A DNA stretch of 64,000 bases from Desulfosporosinus sp. (lineage in GTDB: Bacteria > Bacillota > Desulfitobacteriia > Desulfitobacteriales > Desulfitobacteriaceae). The notes under the pieces were generated by a model. That model was not told where the DNA came from. It did no database searches and was given only the letters and a program-made list of their open reading frames with translations. Shown piece after piece: positions 8,959 through 17,414 of this stretch; position 1 is the first letter of the stretch, and the number at the start of each line of letters is the position of its first letter. The stretch lies in assembly GCA_003513495.1 (NCBI GenBank), contig DOPM01000033.1:68674-132673 (forward strand), written 5' to 3'. Both the position numbers and the translations under genes were made by a program.

Positions 8959-9087
8959 CTAGATTCGATCTTTGGGTTTATTGGTAGGATTTGTTGGGAA
9001 CTTTTTCTTATCATCGTCTGAGTTTTGGCGATGATCATCAAGATTGGCAGCATGAGTTCTCGATTTGTCAGTTTTCTTATTGCTCAT
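8959..9087 (-). CDS. Small hydrophilic protein, 42 aa
   Basis: The minus-strand frame begins MSNKKTDKSRTHAANLDDHR and ends with a Lys/Pro/Asn-rich tail, NKPKDRI. AAAGGAG lies about eleven bases before the ATG. The protein is very polar and lacks hydrophobic residues, so it is probably unfolded or bound to a partner. It is the same length as the convergent gene at 8735 but shows no clear sequence similarity beyond composition. No known function is recognised. Confidence 0.55.
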   Translation of the reverse strand: MSNKKTDKSRTHAANLDDHRQNSDDDKKKFPTNPTNKPKDRI

Positions 9088-9308
9088 TTGAGTTTGCGCT
9101 CCTTTCGTTAGGCTATGAGGAATAAGTTAGGGACTGAAACGAGTCACTATAATAGTTCCCAGAATTATTTAATCTAATGCTTAATCTATATAGTAGAAAA
9201 GGATAACTTGACTAATTATTTCCTATATGATTACTTAATGATAAGGAGTTAGAATATTAGAATAATGCCAGGGCTAACCTAGAAGAGCAAAGGAAGGAGA
9301 TTACTAAA

Positions 9309-10364
9309 ATGCCGTACATTACTATCCAGGGAAACAAAACGCATTATTACCAGAAATACAATTTTCAGGATGATCTGCCTACATTACTATTTGTACATGG
9401 AGCTGGCGGATCAGGAAAAAATTGGTCTTATCAGTTAGCAGGAATACCAGGATATAATTTGATTGCCCTTGATCTACCAGGCCATGGACATTCAGAGGGA
9501 TCAGTCGCTGAAAACATTACAGAGTATTGTCAATTTGTTAGGAGCTTTGCTCAAGCGTTAGAGCTAAAGCAGTTTACTATTGCTGGTCATTCTATGGGCG
9601 GGGCAATAGCATTAGAGTTAGCTTTAGGCTATCCCGAGGTAATAACGGGGATAATTATTGTCGATAGTGGAGCAAGGTTACGTGTGAACCCAACAGTCCT
9701 AGATAAGTTGTCTAGGGGGGAACATCCTTTAGAGAACATTAAATACAGTTACTCTCCAAATAGTTCCCCAGATATCATAGCAAAAGCAACTGAAGAAATG
9801 AAACGGGTTCCAACGGATATTTATCTAGCGGATTTTAAGGCTTGTAACGAATTTAATGTTATGGATCGCGTCCATACCATCATAAAACCAACTTTAATCA
9901 TCTGTGGACAAAATGATCAAATGACTCCATTAAAATACTCGGAATACCTTCACAAGGAATTACCTCATTCAACTCTAGCACTGATAAGTGACGCAGGGCA
10001 TATGGCAATGTTAGAACAGCCGGATCAAGTGAATAGTGCTATCAACAACTTCTTAACTCAAACCTTTTCACATTCCATAAAAACAATAAGTGCCTACGTG
10101 AATGTTGCCCTAGTTGATTATGATGATTCAGTTCGGAACCATGTGGTCGAATTAATGAAAGAATCCTTAAGGGAAAAAACAAATGAAACTATTCTTGAAA
10201 CTACATGGAATGTGGAGGAAAGTAAGCGAACATTATTTAAGAATGAGGAAGGAGTATGGGAAACCCAGCCCTTTGATTCTACGCCTTCAGAGGAGATTCT
10301 GACAAGGGAGATGCTAGAAGTCATGACAGTGAGGCTATTTGTAGATATCGTAAGTATTAGCTGA
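9309..10364 (+). CDS. Alpha/beta hydrolase with C-terminal extension
   Basis: A 351-residue protein. Residues about 1-255 are a canonical alpha/beta hydrolase: the oxyanion region FVHGAGGSGKNW, the nucleophile elbow in TIAGHSMGGAIALELAL with Ser at the centre, an acid in LIICGQNDQMTP, and the catalytic His in SDAGHMAMLEQPDQV. The remaining 90 residues (from about HSIKTISAYVNVALVDYDDS) are not part of the fold, are charged, and are not recognised; they may be an accessory domain. The substrate is unknown. The ATG is preceded by AAGGAGA. The next gene begins 38 bp later on the same strand. Confidence 0.85.
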   Translation: MPYITIQGNKTHYYQKYNFQDDLPTLLFVHGAGGSGKNWSYQLAGIPGYNLIALDLPGHGHSEGSVAENITEYCQFVRSFAQALELKQFTIAGHSMGGAIALELALGYPEVITGIIIVDSGARLRVNPTVLDKLSRGEHPLENIKYSYSPNSSPDIIAKATEEMKRVPTDIYLADFKACNEFNVMDRVHTIIKPTLIICGQNDQMTPLKYSEYLHKELPHSTLALISDAGHMAMLEQPDQVNSAINNFLTQTFSHSIKTISAYVNVALVDYDDSVRNHVVELMKESLREKTNETILETTWNVEESKRTLFKNEEGVWETQPFDSTPSEEILTREMLEVMTVRLFVDIVSIS

Positions 10365-10402
10365 GACTGGGAAATACTTGGTGGATAGAGACGAGAAGAG
10401 GT

Positions 10403-11131
10403 GTGAAATTGGGAGTAGAAGAGAAGGTCCTCCATAGGGTTCGAGCATTACTGAATCTGGCTAGAAATGGAGGAGACCCAGAGAGTAATGAAGCAAAATC
10501 GGCACTTCTTATGGCTCAACGTATCATGGCTGAAAATGGAATCAATGAAGTTGAATTTCAAGCCTCCTCTGAAGATACTCAACAAAAAGAGGTTCTTGAT
10601 GAGTATGCCACTGAATTTGAGAAACTGTCTTGGTGGAAAAAGAGCCTGGGCAGAGTAATCGCACAGAATTTTAGGTGTTACTCTTATCTCAATAAATGCA
10701 ATGGATATACTAGATTAGCATTCATGGGACTGAAACAAGATGCAGAAATTGCCATTGTTGTATTTTCATTTGCCACTGACTACATACGGTTTGGCGCAGA
10801 CTTATTTATGAAGGCATATCGCAAGGAATACATATCAAAAAATGGGCATCGCCCAAGTATTTCTCAACAAAGAGGGGTTAGAAACAATTATGTAGAGGGG
10901 TGGATATCTGGGTTAGAGGCTCAATATGCTGAGCAAGTAAGCAAAGAGGGATGGGGACTTGTTCTCGCTAAGGATGCTTTAGTTACTCAGTCTTATAAAG
11001 AGTTGAACTTGGGTCGTGGAAAGTCATCTCAGTATACTAGAAAAGAGAGTCTAGCGGGACAAGTAGCCTACACTAAAGGATATAGTGATGGCAAGGGCTT
11101 CAGTTCAGGGACTCATGGCAGGTTAAAGTAG
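10403..11131 (+). CDS. DUF2786-domain protein
   Basis: A 242-residue protein whose first 50 residues (KVLHRVRALLNLARNGG, then EAKSALLMAQRIMAENGI) fit DUF2786, a short helical domain found in phage and bacterial proteins of unknown function. The remainder contains WWKKSLGRVIAQNF and a long stretch with aromatic and basic residues, fitting the companion domain usually seen after DUF2786. GTG at 10403 or TTG at 10409 could be the start; GAAGAGG is better spaced for the TTG. It follows the hydrolase closely, so cotranscription is possible. Function unknown; DUF2786 proteins are often phage-derived. Confidence 0.75.
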   Translation: MKLGVEEKVLHRVRALLNLARNGGDPESNEAKSALLMAQRIMAENGINEVEFQASSEDTQQKEVLDEYATEFEKLSWWKKSLGRVIAQNFRCYSYLNKCNGYTRLAFMGLKQDAEIAIVVFSFATDYIRFGADLFMKAYRKEYISKNGHRPSISQQRGVRNNYVEGWISGLEAQYAEQVSKEGWGLVLAKDALVTQSYKELNLGRGKSSQYTRKESLAGQVAYTKGYSDGKGFSSGTHGRLK

Positions 11132-11246
11132 TTTCCTAGTAAACTTGCCATTTTGATGAACACAACTTATGATAGTAAAAGAATTATAACTTGATGCAGG
11201 GTAAAGAAAAGTCTTTCCCGTTCGAATTAAGAAAGGTTGATCCAGA

Positions 11247-12395
11247 ATGGCAAAAATAGAGCTGATCGCAACTGCCGCCTTTGGTTTAGAATCTATCGTT
11301 GCTCGCGAACTAAAACAACTTGGTTATGATCAATTAGTAGTTGAAAATGGGAAAGTTACGTTTACAACGGATGAATTGGGTATTTGTCGATCAAACATCT
11401 GGTTACGAAGTTCTGATCGTGTCTTACTAAAAATGGGTTCATTTGAAGCTAGAACATTTGAAGAACTATTCCAGCAAACGAAATCCCTCCCTTGGGAAAA
11501 TTGGTTACCAGAGGATGCAAACTTCCCGGTTCAAGGCAAATCAATAAAATCTCAGCTATTTAGTGTTTCAGATTGTCAAGCGATTGTAAAGAAGGCGATT
11601 GTGGAACGTCTCAAGGAAACCTACGGTCGAAGCTGGTTCGAAGAGACCGGACCCCGTTACCAGATCGAAGTAGCCCTTCTCAATGATAAGGTGACATTAA
11701 CCATAGACACTTCTGGATTGGGTCTACATAAACGTGGATACAGACAACTGGCAGGTCAAGCACCACTAAAAGAAACCTTAGCCGCAGCTATGATTCAGCT
11801 AAGTTTTTGGAAGAAAGATCGAGCCCTAATCGATCCTTTTTGCGGCACAGGGACTATTCCCATTGAAGCAGCCTGGATAGCACAAAATCGGGCTCCAGGC
11901 CTTAAAAGAAGCTTCGCATCCGAGAAGTGGGTTAATATCCCTAAAGAACTTTGGCAAGAAGCTTATCAAGAGGGGTTAGATCTATGGCAGCCTAATACTC
12001 CTCTGCAGGTCTTCGGTTCTGATATTGACCCTAACGCTCTAGCCTTAGCACGTACCCATGCTATCGAGGCAGGCGTCGAAGGTGTCGTACACTTTCAGAA
12101 ACTACCTGTTGCAGAAGTGAGGTCTCGGTTCAAATATGGACACATGATAGCTAATCCACCCTATGGTGAACGACTTGGAGATGTAAAAGCTGTGGAAGGA
12201 CTCTATCTTGAACTTGGTAAAACCTTTGATCGTTTAGAAAACTGGTCACTTCATATGCTGACAACTCATCAGTCTCCCGAAAAGTTGATTGGACGACGCT
12301 GGGATAAGAGCCGTAAGCTGTATAATGGACGATTAGAATGTCACTATTATCAGTTTTTTGGTCAACGACCGCCTAGAGAACCAAAATTGCTCTAG
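11247..12395 (+). CDS. THUMP-domain 23S rRNA methyltransferase, RlmL/YpsC family
   Basis: A 382-residue protein in the Firmicute YpsC layout. Residues about 1-160 include the N-terminal ferredoxin-like region (MAKIELIATAAFGLESIVAR) and a THUMP RNA-binding domain. The catalytic part follows, with HKRGYR, motif I at LIDPFCGTGTIPIEAAWIA, motif II/III at VFGSDIDPNALALARTHA, and the N6-type motif IV ANPPYGERLG. The NPPY motif indicates methylation of an exocyclic amino group, as in RlmL, which makes m2G in 23S rRNA. The ATG follows GAAAGGTTGATCC. It stands alone, closed by a hairpin. Confidence 0.93.
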   Translation: MAKIELIATAAFGLESIVARELKQLGYDQLVVENGKVTFTTDELGICRSNIWLRSSDRVLLKMGSFEARTFEELFQQTKSLPWENWLPEDANFPVQGKSIKSQLFSVSDCQAIVKKAIVERLKETYGRSWFEETGPRYQIEVALLNDKVTLTIDTSGLGLHKRGYRQLAGQAPLKETLAAAMIQLSFWKKDRALIDPFCGTGTIPIEAAWIAQNRAPGLKRSFASEKWVNIPKELWQEAYQEGLDLWQPNTPLQVFGSDIDPNALALARTHAIEAGVEGVVHFQKLPVAEVRSRFKYGHMIANPPYGERLGDVKAVEGLYLELGKTFDRLENWSLHMLTTHQSPEKLIGRRWDKSRKLYNGRLECHYYQFFGQRPPREPKLL

Positions 12396-12444
12396 GAACC
12401 GAAACGTGTGATATTGCATTAAAAGAGAATTAAACAAAGAGATA

Positions 12445-12488
12445 ACAGGGTCTGTCGTATTAATCAAAATTAATTCGAAAGACCCTGT
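12445..12488. terminator. Bidirectional terminator between convergent genes
   Basis: ACAGGGTCT and AGACCCTGT pair around an AT-rich 26-nt loop that can extend the stem further. It lies between the RlmL-type gene and the convergent unknown gene at 12523. Confidence 0.65.
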
Positions 12489-12522
12489 CTAGCTTCTTAA
12501 GTTAATGAAGTTATAAATAGCC

Positions 12523-13275
12523 TTAGTGGACTATAACAGGTGGTTCACCTTTTAGTGACTTTATATCTTCCATTGCCCGCTGAACTTCTTCATCAAGCCC
12601 TTCGATAGCAATCGTAACTGAGCCTTCGGAACCGTCCACTCCGCCGGCAGCAATACAACGGGCTTCTACATCATAGAGAGTTTCAAGGGCGGTCAATTCG
12701 GTGACAACAGTTGCCCCTAACATGGGAATAAGGCCTACCTTATGTCCAATGGCTTCATCAACAGCTGATTTTGTCATAAATTCAATTGCAACTCGAACAT
12801 CAGGAATCATTTTTTCCAGCCCAATAGGTACAATCAATTCTACCCCTCTGGCATAGAGGATGCCTTGAGCCGCCCCAATCGTCCCTCCCATGGAATTAGA
12901 AACCATGACAGCTGCTAAGCCAGTGTGGTCAACTGCGTTACCACCTTTGATAAAAATGTCTCCCCTTTGTAACTTAGGTAAGTATTCTTGCCAAGAAACA
13001 TCTAAAGCTTGCCCTTTACAGATAACGTAGGGAGGCGTCTTTTTAGAGGATTGGCTGACTCCTAACTCGCCCTTAGTGACAATACCCATGGTATAGCCAG
13101 ATTTATCCTCAATCTGAAGACTAAGTAACTCTTCCGCAACAAAGGCATTGGAGGTGCCCCCGGCTACAATAATAGTATGTTTTTTTTGGGCATTTTGTAC
13201 ACTGGGCATTGCCTTTACCCCTCTTGCTATAAGTCGCTTTGATTCACTAGAAGTTAACGTTATTAGCGCTTTCAT
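12523..13275 (-). CDS. Conserved protein of unknown function, 250 aa
   Basis: The protein is glycine-rich in loops typical of a nucleotide- or sugar-phosphate-binding fold: HTIIVAGGTSNAFVAEELL, GDIFIKGGNAVDHTGLAAVM, SNSMGGTIGAAQGI and CIAAGGVDGSEGSVTIAI. The repeated GG-(T/N) loops following beta strands recall the sugar-isomerase/DeoR-type (ISOCOT) fold, but I cannot assign it with confidence. No membrane segment or signal is present. GGAGGAG lies seven bases before the ATG, so the gene is well expressed in principle. It stands alone, 0.8 kb before the sulfite-reduction genes and on the opposite strand. Function unknown. Confidence 0.8.
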   Translation of the reverse strand: MKALITLTSSESKRLIARGVKAMPSVQNAQKKHTIIVAGGTSNAFVAEELLSLQIEDKSGYTMGIVTKGELGVSQSSKKTPPYVICKGQALDVSWQEYLPKLQRGDIFIKGGNAVDHTGLAAVMVSNSMGGTIGAAQGILYARGVELIVPIGLEKMIPDVRVAIEFMTKSAVDEAIGHKVGLIPMLGATVVTELTALETLYDVEARCIAAGGVDGSEGSVTIAIEGLDEEVQRAMEDIKSLKGEPPVIVH

Positions 13276-13552
13276 TAAGCTCCTCCTTCATTAATTTTCA
13301 ATGTTTCATTTTTCCATCTTGACATATTACCTCTAGGCTTGTTTATTGTCTAAAAAGTCAATACATATGTTATACCAAAAGTATAGAATAATAAAGCTTC
13401 CTGGAGGAACTTAAGAACTAAAGGGGCCTAACCACAGATCATTGGCAGAAAATAAAATAGTTGTGAAATCACTCAAATTGTAACAAAATGGAAATAGTCT
13501 CATAGAATGGATTAGAAAACACCATATATTACTTGAAATGGAGGAAACTGAC

Positions 13553-13663
13553 ATGAAATTTGGTGGAGTTGTTGATGGAGCATGTGGACCTAACTGGTTG
13601 TCGGGTATTGCTGTTGTAGTTGTTATCATTCTTCTGCTCATTGCGATGGGTATTGTATTCTAG
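13553..13663 (+). CDS. Small YjcZ-like single-span membrane protein
   Basis: A 36-residue protein with a glycine/cysteine-containing head, MKFGGVVDGACGPNWLSG, and a hydrophobic C-terminal helix, IAVVVVIILLLIAMGIVF. This layout resembles the YjcZ group of tiny sporulation-associated membrane proteins. AAATGGAGGAAACTG precedes the ATG. A paralogue with the same head-plus-helix structure starts 49 bp downstream, so the two are a tandem duplication. Confidence 0.6.
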   Translation: MKFGGVVDGACGPNWLSGIAVVVVIILLLIAMGIVF

Positions 13664-13712
13664 TAATATTATTAGCTTAAATTTTGTTGGTTATTTGAAA
13701 GGAGGAACTTTC

Positions 13713-13811
13713 ATGTACGGATATGGAGCTTGTGGTACCGGAAATTATGTCGGTGCTGGAATTATTGCAATTGCAATTCTTATTCTTATCGCACTAGGAG
13801 TAATATTCTAA
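13713..13811 (+). CDS. Small YjcZ-like single-span membrane protein, paralogue
   Basis: A 32-residue protein, MYGYGACGTGNYVGAG followed by a hydrophobic helix ending in IALGVIF. The GYG head and short C-terminal span match YjcZ-like sporulation proteins better than its upstream paralogue does. AAAGGAGG lies seven bases before the ATG, an excellent ribosome site. The pair sits just before dsrM but is separated from it by a hairpin, so there is no evidence of a joint operon. Confidence 0.65.
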   Translation: MYGYGACGTGNYVGAGIIAIAILILIALGVIF

Positions 13812-13831
13812 TTCAAAAGGTGATTAAAAAT

Positions 13832-13873
13832 AAGGAGCATTTCTGTAAGGTAATCCTTCGGAGATGCTCTTTA
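13832..13873 (+). terminator. Terminator after the YjcZ-like pair
   Basis: AAGGAGCAT-TTC pairs with GA-GATGCTCTTT around a GC-containing loop, followed by TTTATAC. It separates the small-protein pair from dsrM. Confidence 0.6.
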
Positions 13874-14092
13874 TACTTTCTTTATATTTACTAAACTTTC
13901 TTTATATATTTCTTTATATTTTCGATAAATTTCGAATAAATATACAATTATTCTTTGCTGTTTTGTAGAAAAATGCAAGATAGATAGTCATCAATTTCTG
14001 CGATAGTATAATGAGAAATGATAATTTTACAAGCCCTTCAAACTCCCTTAAACTAAAATGTGCATAGATAACAAGAAGAGGAGGTTAGGATT

Positions 14093-14983
14093 GTGATTCT
14101 TAGTATTATTGCTTATCTCTCTATAGTTCTTTTCGTAGGAATATCTGTTTACAAAGCGTATCAATTCGCAAACATGCCCTTTCATGGACGTATGGATCTT
14201 TATCCCGTCCCCAAAGAAAAAGGGTATGAACATGGAGGTTCATACTACGAAGAGATAGCTTGGTGGAGCAAACCCCATGAAGTCTCTCACGTGAGAGAGA
14301 TTATTGAAATGCTCAAAGAAATCATCTTTATTAAAAAATTATTTGAAAACCAACGCCCTTTCTGGTGGATTTCTTACGCTTTACATTTGGGAATTTATTT
14401 ACTAATGGCTTGGACAATCTTATTGGTCATTGGAGCGATGTTTGAACTTAATGGGATTATAGTTGCAGCGAACAGTTCGAGTATATGGGGGCTGTTGCTT
14501 TTTTACGTGTCCCTAGTAACGGGATATTTGGGACTAGCTTTTGGTGCTTTAGGTTCAGGATTACTATTCCTACGCCGACTGTTTGACAATACCCTAAAAA
14601 AATACACAACTCCTCAGGAGTACTTTAATCTTTTACTGATTTTTGCAGCACTTATGACTGGAATTTTAACATGGAGTAGGGATTTGTCCTTTGGGTTTGC
14701 AAGAGAAGTGACTGGGAATCTTGTTACTTTTACGCCTTTTGCGGCAGATGGTTTATTAACGTTACATGTTATCCTAGTGGGTATTATGTTAATTTATATC
14801 CCTATCAGCAAAATGAGTCACTATGTTGGAAAGTATTTTACCTTCCATAAGGTTTTGTGGGATAACAATCCTAATCTTAAGGGGAGCGATATCGAACAGC
14901 AAGTCATAAAGGCTTCATCGTTCCGTCCGACCACATCTTGGTCTGCCCCTCATATTAAACCACCCGCTGCACCAGAGAAGTAG
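14093..14983 (+). CDS. dsrM: Sulfite reduction-associated membrane cytochrome b subunit DsrM
   Basis: A 296-residue membrane protein related to the gamma subunit of respiratory nitrate reductase. Hydrophobic spans are visible at about residues 2-19, 93-117, 130-160, 178-194 and 216-240. Candidate heme-ligand histidines are H98 (YALHLG), H225 (LHVILVG) and H243 (MSHYVG). DsrM oxidises menaquinol and passes electrons to DsrK. The GTG start follows AGAGGAGG. dsrK follows after 47 bp. No dsrJ, dsrO or dsrP is present, which is the reduced DsrMK form known from Gram-positive sulfate reducers. A TATAAT sequence at about 14006-14011 could be its -10 element. Confidence 0.93.
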   Translation: MILSIIAYLSIVLFVGISVYKAYQFANMPFHGRMDLYPVPKEKGYEHGGSYYEEIAWWSKPHEVSHVREIIEMLKEIIFIKKLFENQRPFWWISYALHLGIYLLMAWTILLVIGAMFELNGIIVAANSSSIWGLLLFYVSLVTGYLGLAFGALGSGLLFLRRLFDNTLKKYTTPQEYFNLLLIFAALMTGILTWSRDLSFGFAREVTGNLVTFTPFAADGLLTLHVILVGIMLIYIPISKMSHYVGKYFTFHKVLWDNNPNLKGSDIEQQVIKASSFRPTTSWSAPHIKPPAAPEK

Positions 14984-15030
14984 TTTTTGATTCCTTGAAT
15001 TGTAACTTTATGGAAAAAAGGAGACAAAAC

Positions 15031-16632
15031 ATGATAAATCAAAGAGATTTGCGTCCGAAGGATATGGGCCGATCAGATGATCAACTCATTAAACTGGATA
15101 ATCTTATGCCTCTATTAGCACCATTCGATAAACCGGGAATGGAACCCCCTTTGACGGATCCAAAACCTGCATGGAAAGAGAAATACTGTACATCGTTAGA
15201 TGGCTATGTGGGAATAGATACTTTGACTCGTCCGAAATCTAAAGAGGATGAAGACGAATTTGTTCGCAAGTTCCTCAGTGGCTTAGAAAAAATATTTTCT
15301 GATGCCAATAACGGAGTTCTGCAACCTCTTTTATTGTCCTTTGAATACTGTGCTAAATGTAATACCTGTTCTGATGCCTGTCATATCTACACTGCAACAG
15401 GAGACAATGAATTATATCGCCCAATATATCGATCAGAGGTTTTACGCAAAATTCTTAAGAAGTATTTTACGACGAGTGGGAAACTTCTTGGTGGTTTCGT
15501 CGGAGCAGATATCGATGTCAATTGGGAAACGATTGCTCGGTTGGGGGAATTAGCCTATCGCTGTAATCTCTGCCGACGCTGTGCCCAAACCTGTCCTTTA
15601 GGGTTAGATAATGCCATCCTCACAAAAGAAATTCGCAAGATCTTTAGTCAAGAAATGGGAATTGCACCGACTCCTCTTCATACGAAAGGGACAATGCTGC
15701 AAATAAAAACTGGCTCGTCAACTGGATTAAGCAAACCCGCTTTTTTAGACACCCTCGAGTTTTTAGAAGAAGATACCGAGGAAAAATTTGGCATTAAGCT
15801 GAAGTTTCCAGTAGATAAAAAAGGTGCCGATATCTTAGTGTTGCATAATGCGGGAGAGTTTATGGCTTGGCCGGAGAATCCTGTTGCTTTTGCCATTCTC
15901 TTTGATGCAGCCGGCTTGAACTGGACCCTGAGTAGTGAGATTATGGGATATGATAGTGTAAACTACGGTTTGTGGTATGATGATACACAAGCTAAAAAGA
16001 TCGCTATGATGCAAATGAAAGTTGCTAAGGATTTTGGAGTAAATAGGGTAGTGGTAGCAGAGTGTGGACATGCTCATAAAGCTTCTATGATATCAAGTGA
16101 TCGTATGGCTTCGGATAGAATTCCTGTAGAGAGTTGTTTCCCGCTGCTTTGGGATATGGTTAAGAGTAAACGTTTAATACTTGACCCTAGTAAGAACAAT
16201 TTTCCAGTGACTCTTCATGATCCTTGTAATGTAGTACGACAAATGGGAATTGTTGAGCCTCAACGAAGTATTCTAAAAGCTATAGCTCCTCAGTTTAGAG
16301 AAATGACACCTCATGGTGTTGATAACTATTGTTGTGGCGGAGGAAGTGGCTTTGCCATCATGAATTCTGCCAACTTCCCTGAGTTTAGAACTCAAGTTGC
16401 CTCCCGAATGAAATTCAACCAAATTCTTGGAGCCTTTAAGGGGACTATGGAAAACACCTCTCTGCCTAAGTATATTTGCGCACCATGTTCTAACTGCAAA
16501 GGTGCTATGCGCGGTATATTAGAACATTATGATGCAACCGAGAAGTTCAATCTTCAGTATGGTGGTATAGTTGAACTTATGGTAAATGCTCTTGTAAGTA
16601 TGAAGAAACCATTCCTGGAGTTTTTAGAATAG
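15031..16632 (+). CDS. dsrK: Heterodisulfide reductase-like iron-sulfur protein DsrK
   Basis: A 533-residue protein related to HdrD. Two [4Fe-4S] motifs are visible: C107, C110, C113, C117 (CAKCNTCSDAC) and C178, C181, C184, C188 (CNLCRRCAQTC). Two CCG-type regions follow: HDPCN at C399 with NYCCGGGSG at C434-C435, and C483, C486, C489 in CAPCSNC, which bind the non-cubane catalytic cluster in this family. It is the catalytic partner of DsrM and is thought to reduce the DsrC trisulfide or disulfide produced by DsrAB. The ATG at 15031 follows AAGGAG at proper spacing; an earlier in-frame TTG at 14995 has none. A DsrC gene is not in this window. Confidence 0.93.
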   Translation: MINQRDLRPKDMGRSDDQLIKLDNLMPLLAPFDKPGMEPPLTDPKPAWKEKYCTSLDGYVGIDTLTRPKSKEDEDEFVRKFLSGLEKIFSDANNGVLQPLLLSFEYCAKCNTCSDACHIYTATGDNELYRPIYRSEVLRKILKKYFTTSGKLLGGFVGADIDVNWETIARLGELAYRCNLCRRCAQTCPLGLDNAILTKEIRKIFSQEMGIAPTPLHTKGTMLQIKTGSSTGLSKPAFLDTLEFLEEDTEEKFGIKLKFPVDKKGADILVLHNAGEFMAWPENPVAFAILFDAAGLNWTLSSEIMGYDSVNYGLWYDDTQAKKIAMMQMKVAKDFGVNRVVVAECGHAHKASMISSDRMASDRIPVESCFPLLWDMVKSKRLILDPSKNNFPVTLHDPCNVVRQMGIVEPQRSILKAIAPQFREMTPHGVDNYCCGGGSGFAIMNSANFPEFRTQVASRMKFNQILGAFKGTMENTSLPKYICAPCSNCKGAMRGILEHYDATEKFNLQYGGIVELMVNALVSMKKPFLEFLE

Positions 16633-16668
16633 TATATGTTAGTGCTATAAATTTTGAGTTTCGATTTT

Positions 16669-16703
16669 AATGGACCATTTCAGAACATCTGAAATGGTCC
16701 ATT
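16669..16703 (+). terminator. Terminator after dsrK
   Basis: A perfect 15-bp inverted repeat, AATGGACCATTTCAG with CTGAAATGGTCCATT and a 5-nt loop, lies 36 bp after the dsrK stop. The T-run is weak (CTTCC), but the stem is strong. Confidence 0.7.
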
Positions 16704-17040
16704 CTTCCAGGATTTATCTGTGTTCCAAGAACTTCGTTAAGGGGAGAGTAAAGCGGCTTAATGTTTTAGCGACTGCCCATTTATTTAGGTGCTAAAGCTA
16801 TCACCTAATCGATCTGGATTAGCCTATGCACAGCCCTTTGCCACCGCTATTACGTGCTTATTCATGGGGCTACGACACTAGAAAACAAGGGCTTAGGGTT
16901 AGTCAAAGGGATCACATATGAAACCGTTCATAATGGCCTGCAAGCAGGAAAATAACGGTTTATTCTTGATTTCCGAGAATCTGACGAAATTTGAAGCAAG
17001 TCAGTCACCCATAGAGAGGAATCTAGTCCATAATTAGTTT
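16704..17040. other. Non-coding stretch with several hairpins, function unknown
   Basis: No convincing gene is seen. The stretch is more GC-rich than most intergenic DNA here and contains at least two clear hairpins: TTAGGTG with CACCTAA at about 16786-16809, and AACCGTT with AACGGTT enclosing CCTG-CAAG-CAGG at about 16923-16960. No known riboswitch consensus was matched. It may be a structured leader or a small RNA upstream of the ferredoxin-dsrAB unit, or the remnant of a mobile element. Confidence 0.35.
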
Positions 17041-17048
17041 TCGATATA

Positions 17049-17073
17049 GTACAATCTGTATTATATATTGTAC
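17049..17073. promoter_or_regulatory. Candidate operator upstream of the dsr ferredoxin-dsrABD unit
   Basis: GTACAAT-N11-ATTGTAC is an inverted repeat with an AT-rich centre, about 120 bp before the ferredoxin gene. Its shape (T-N11-A) is typical of LysR-type sites, but many dimeric regulators bind similar repeats. Just after it, GAAAGGA is followed by an ATG-TTA-AAT-TAA mini-frame at about 17088-17099. Confidence 0.45.
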
Positions 17074-17191
17074 GAAAGGAACACAAAATGTTAAATTAAG
17101 TACATGGACTAGTGTTAATTTACACAAGTGAAAAGTTTCCCAGTGTCCAATGTTTGTTTGTTCTCTTTAATAGTTTAAGGAGGTGTAATTT

Positions 17192-17380
17192 GTGTTTATT
17201 GTATCAATCGACGAAGATCTGTGCTCAGGTTGTGACTCTTGTACAGAAGGATGCCCGGCTCACCTGCTTGGCTTTAGTGAGGACAAGGCTCATGTAACTG
17301 GTGATGAATCAGAATGCATGGGCTGTGAAAGTTGTACATCAGTTTGTCCAACTGGTGCTATCACTATTACTGAAATGTAA
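17192..17380 (+). CDS. Small 2[4Fe-4S] ferredoxin upstream of dsrA
   Basis: A 62-residue bacterial-type ferredoxin with two cluster motifs, CSGCDSCTEGCP and CMGCESCTSVCP, connected by a short acidic stretch. GTG is the start, with AAGGAGGTG seven bases upstream. dsrA starts 34 bp after its stop, so it is almost certainly the first gene of the dsrABD transcript. It may donate electrons to DsrAB, but the sequence does not show the partner. Confidence 0.92.
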   Translation: MFIVSIDEDLCSGCDSCTEGCPAHLLGFSEDKAHVTGDESECMGCESCTSVCPTGAITITEM

Positions 17381-17414
17381 TAAACCCCATAAACTAGAAG
17401 ACGGAGGGTGTGCC

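Noticed and set aside
16918..17037. 39-codon frame starting at 16918
   Set aside because: AAAGGGAT lies seven bases before the ATG, but the product shows no family features and overlaps the hairpin region; too weak to call.
16740..17040. Cobalamin riboswitch in front of the dsr operon
   Set aside because: The region is hairpin-rich, but the conserved B12-box and GCCACTG elements are not present in order.
17301..17414. Longer N-terminus for DsrA from an ATG at 17301
   Set aside because: It lies inside the ferredoxin gene, has no ribosome site, and gives an extension unlike any DsrA.
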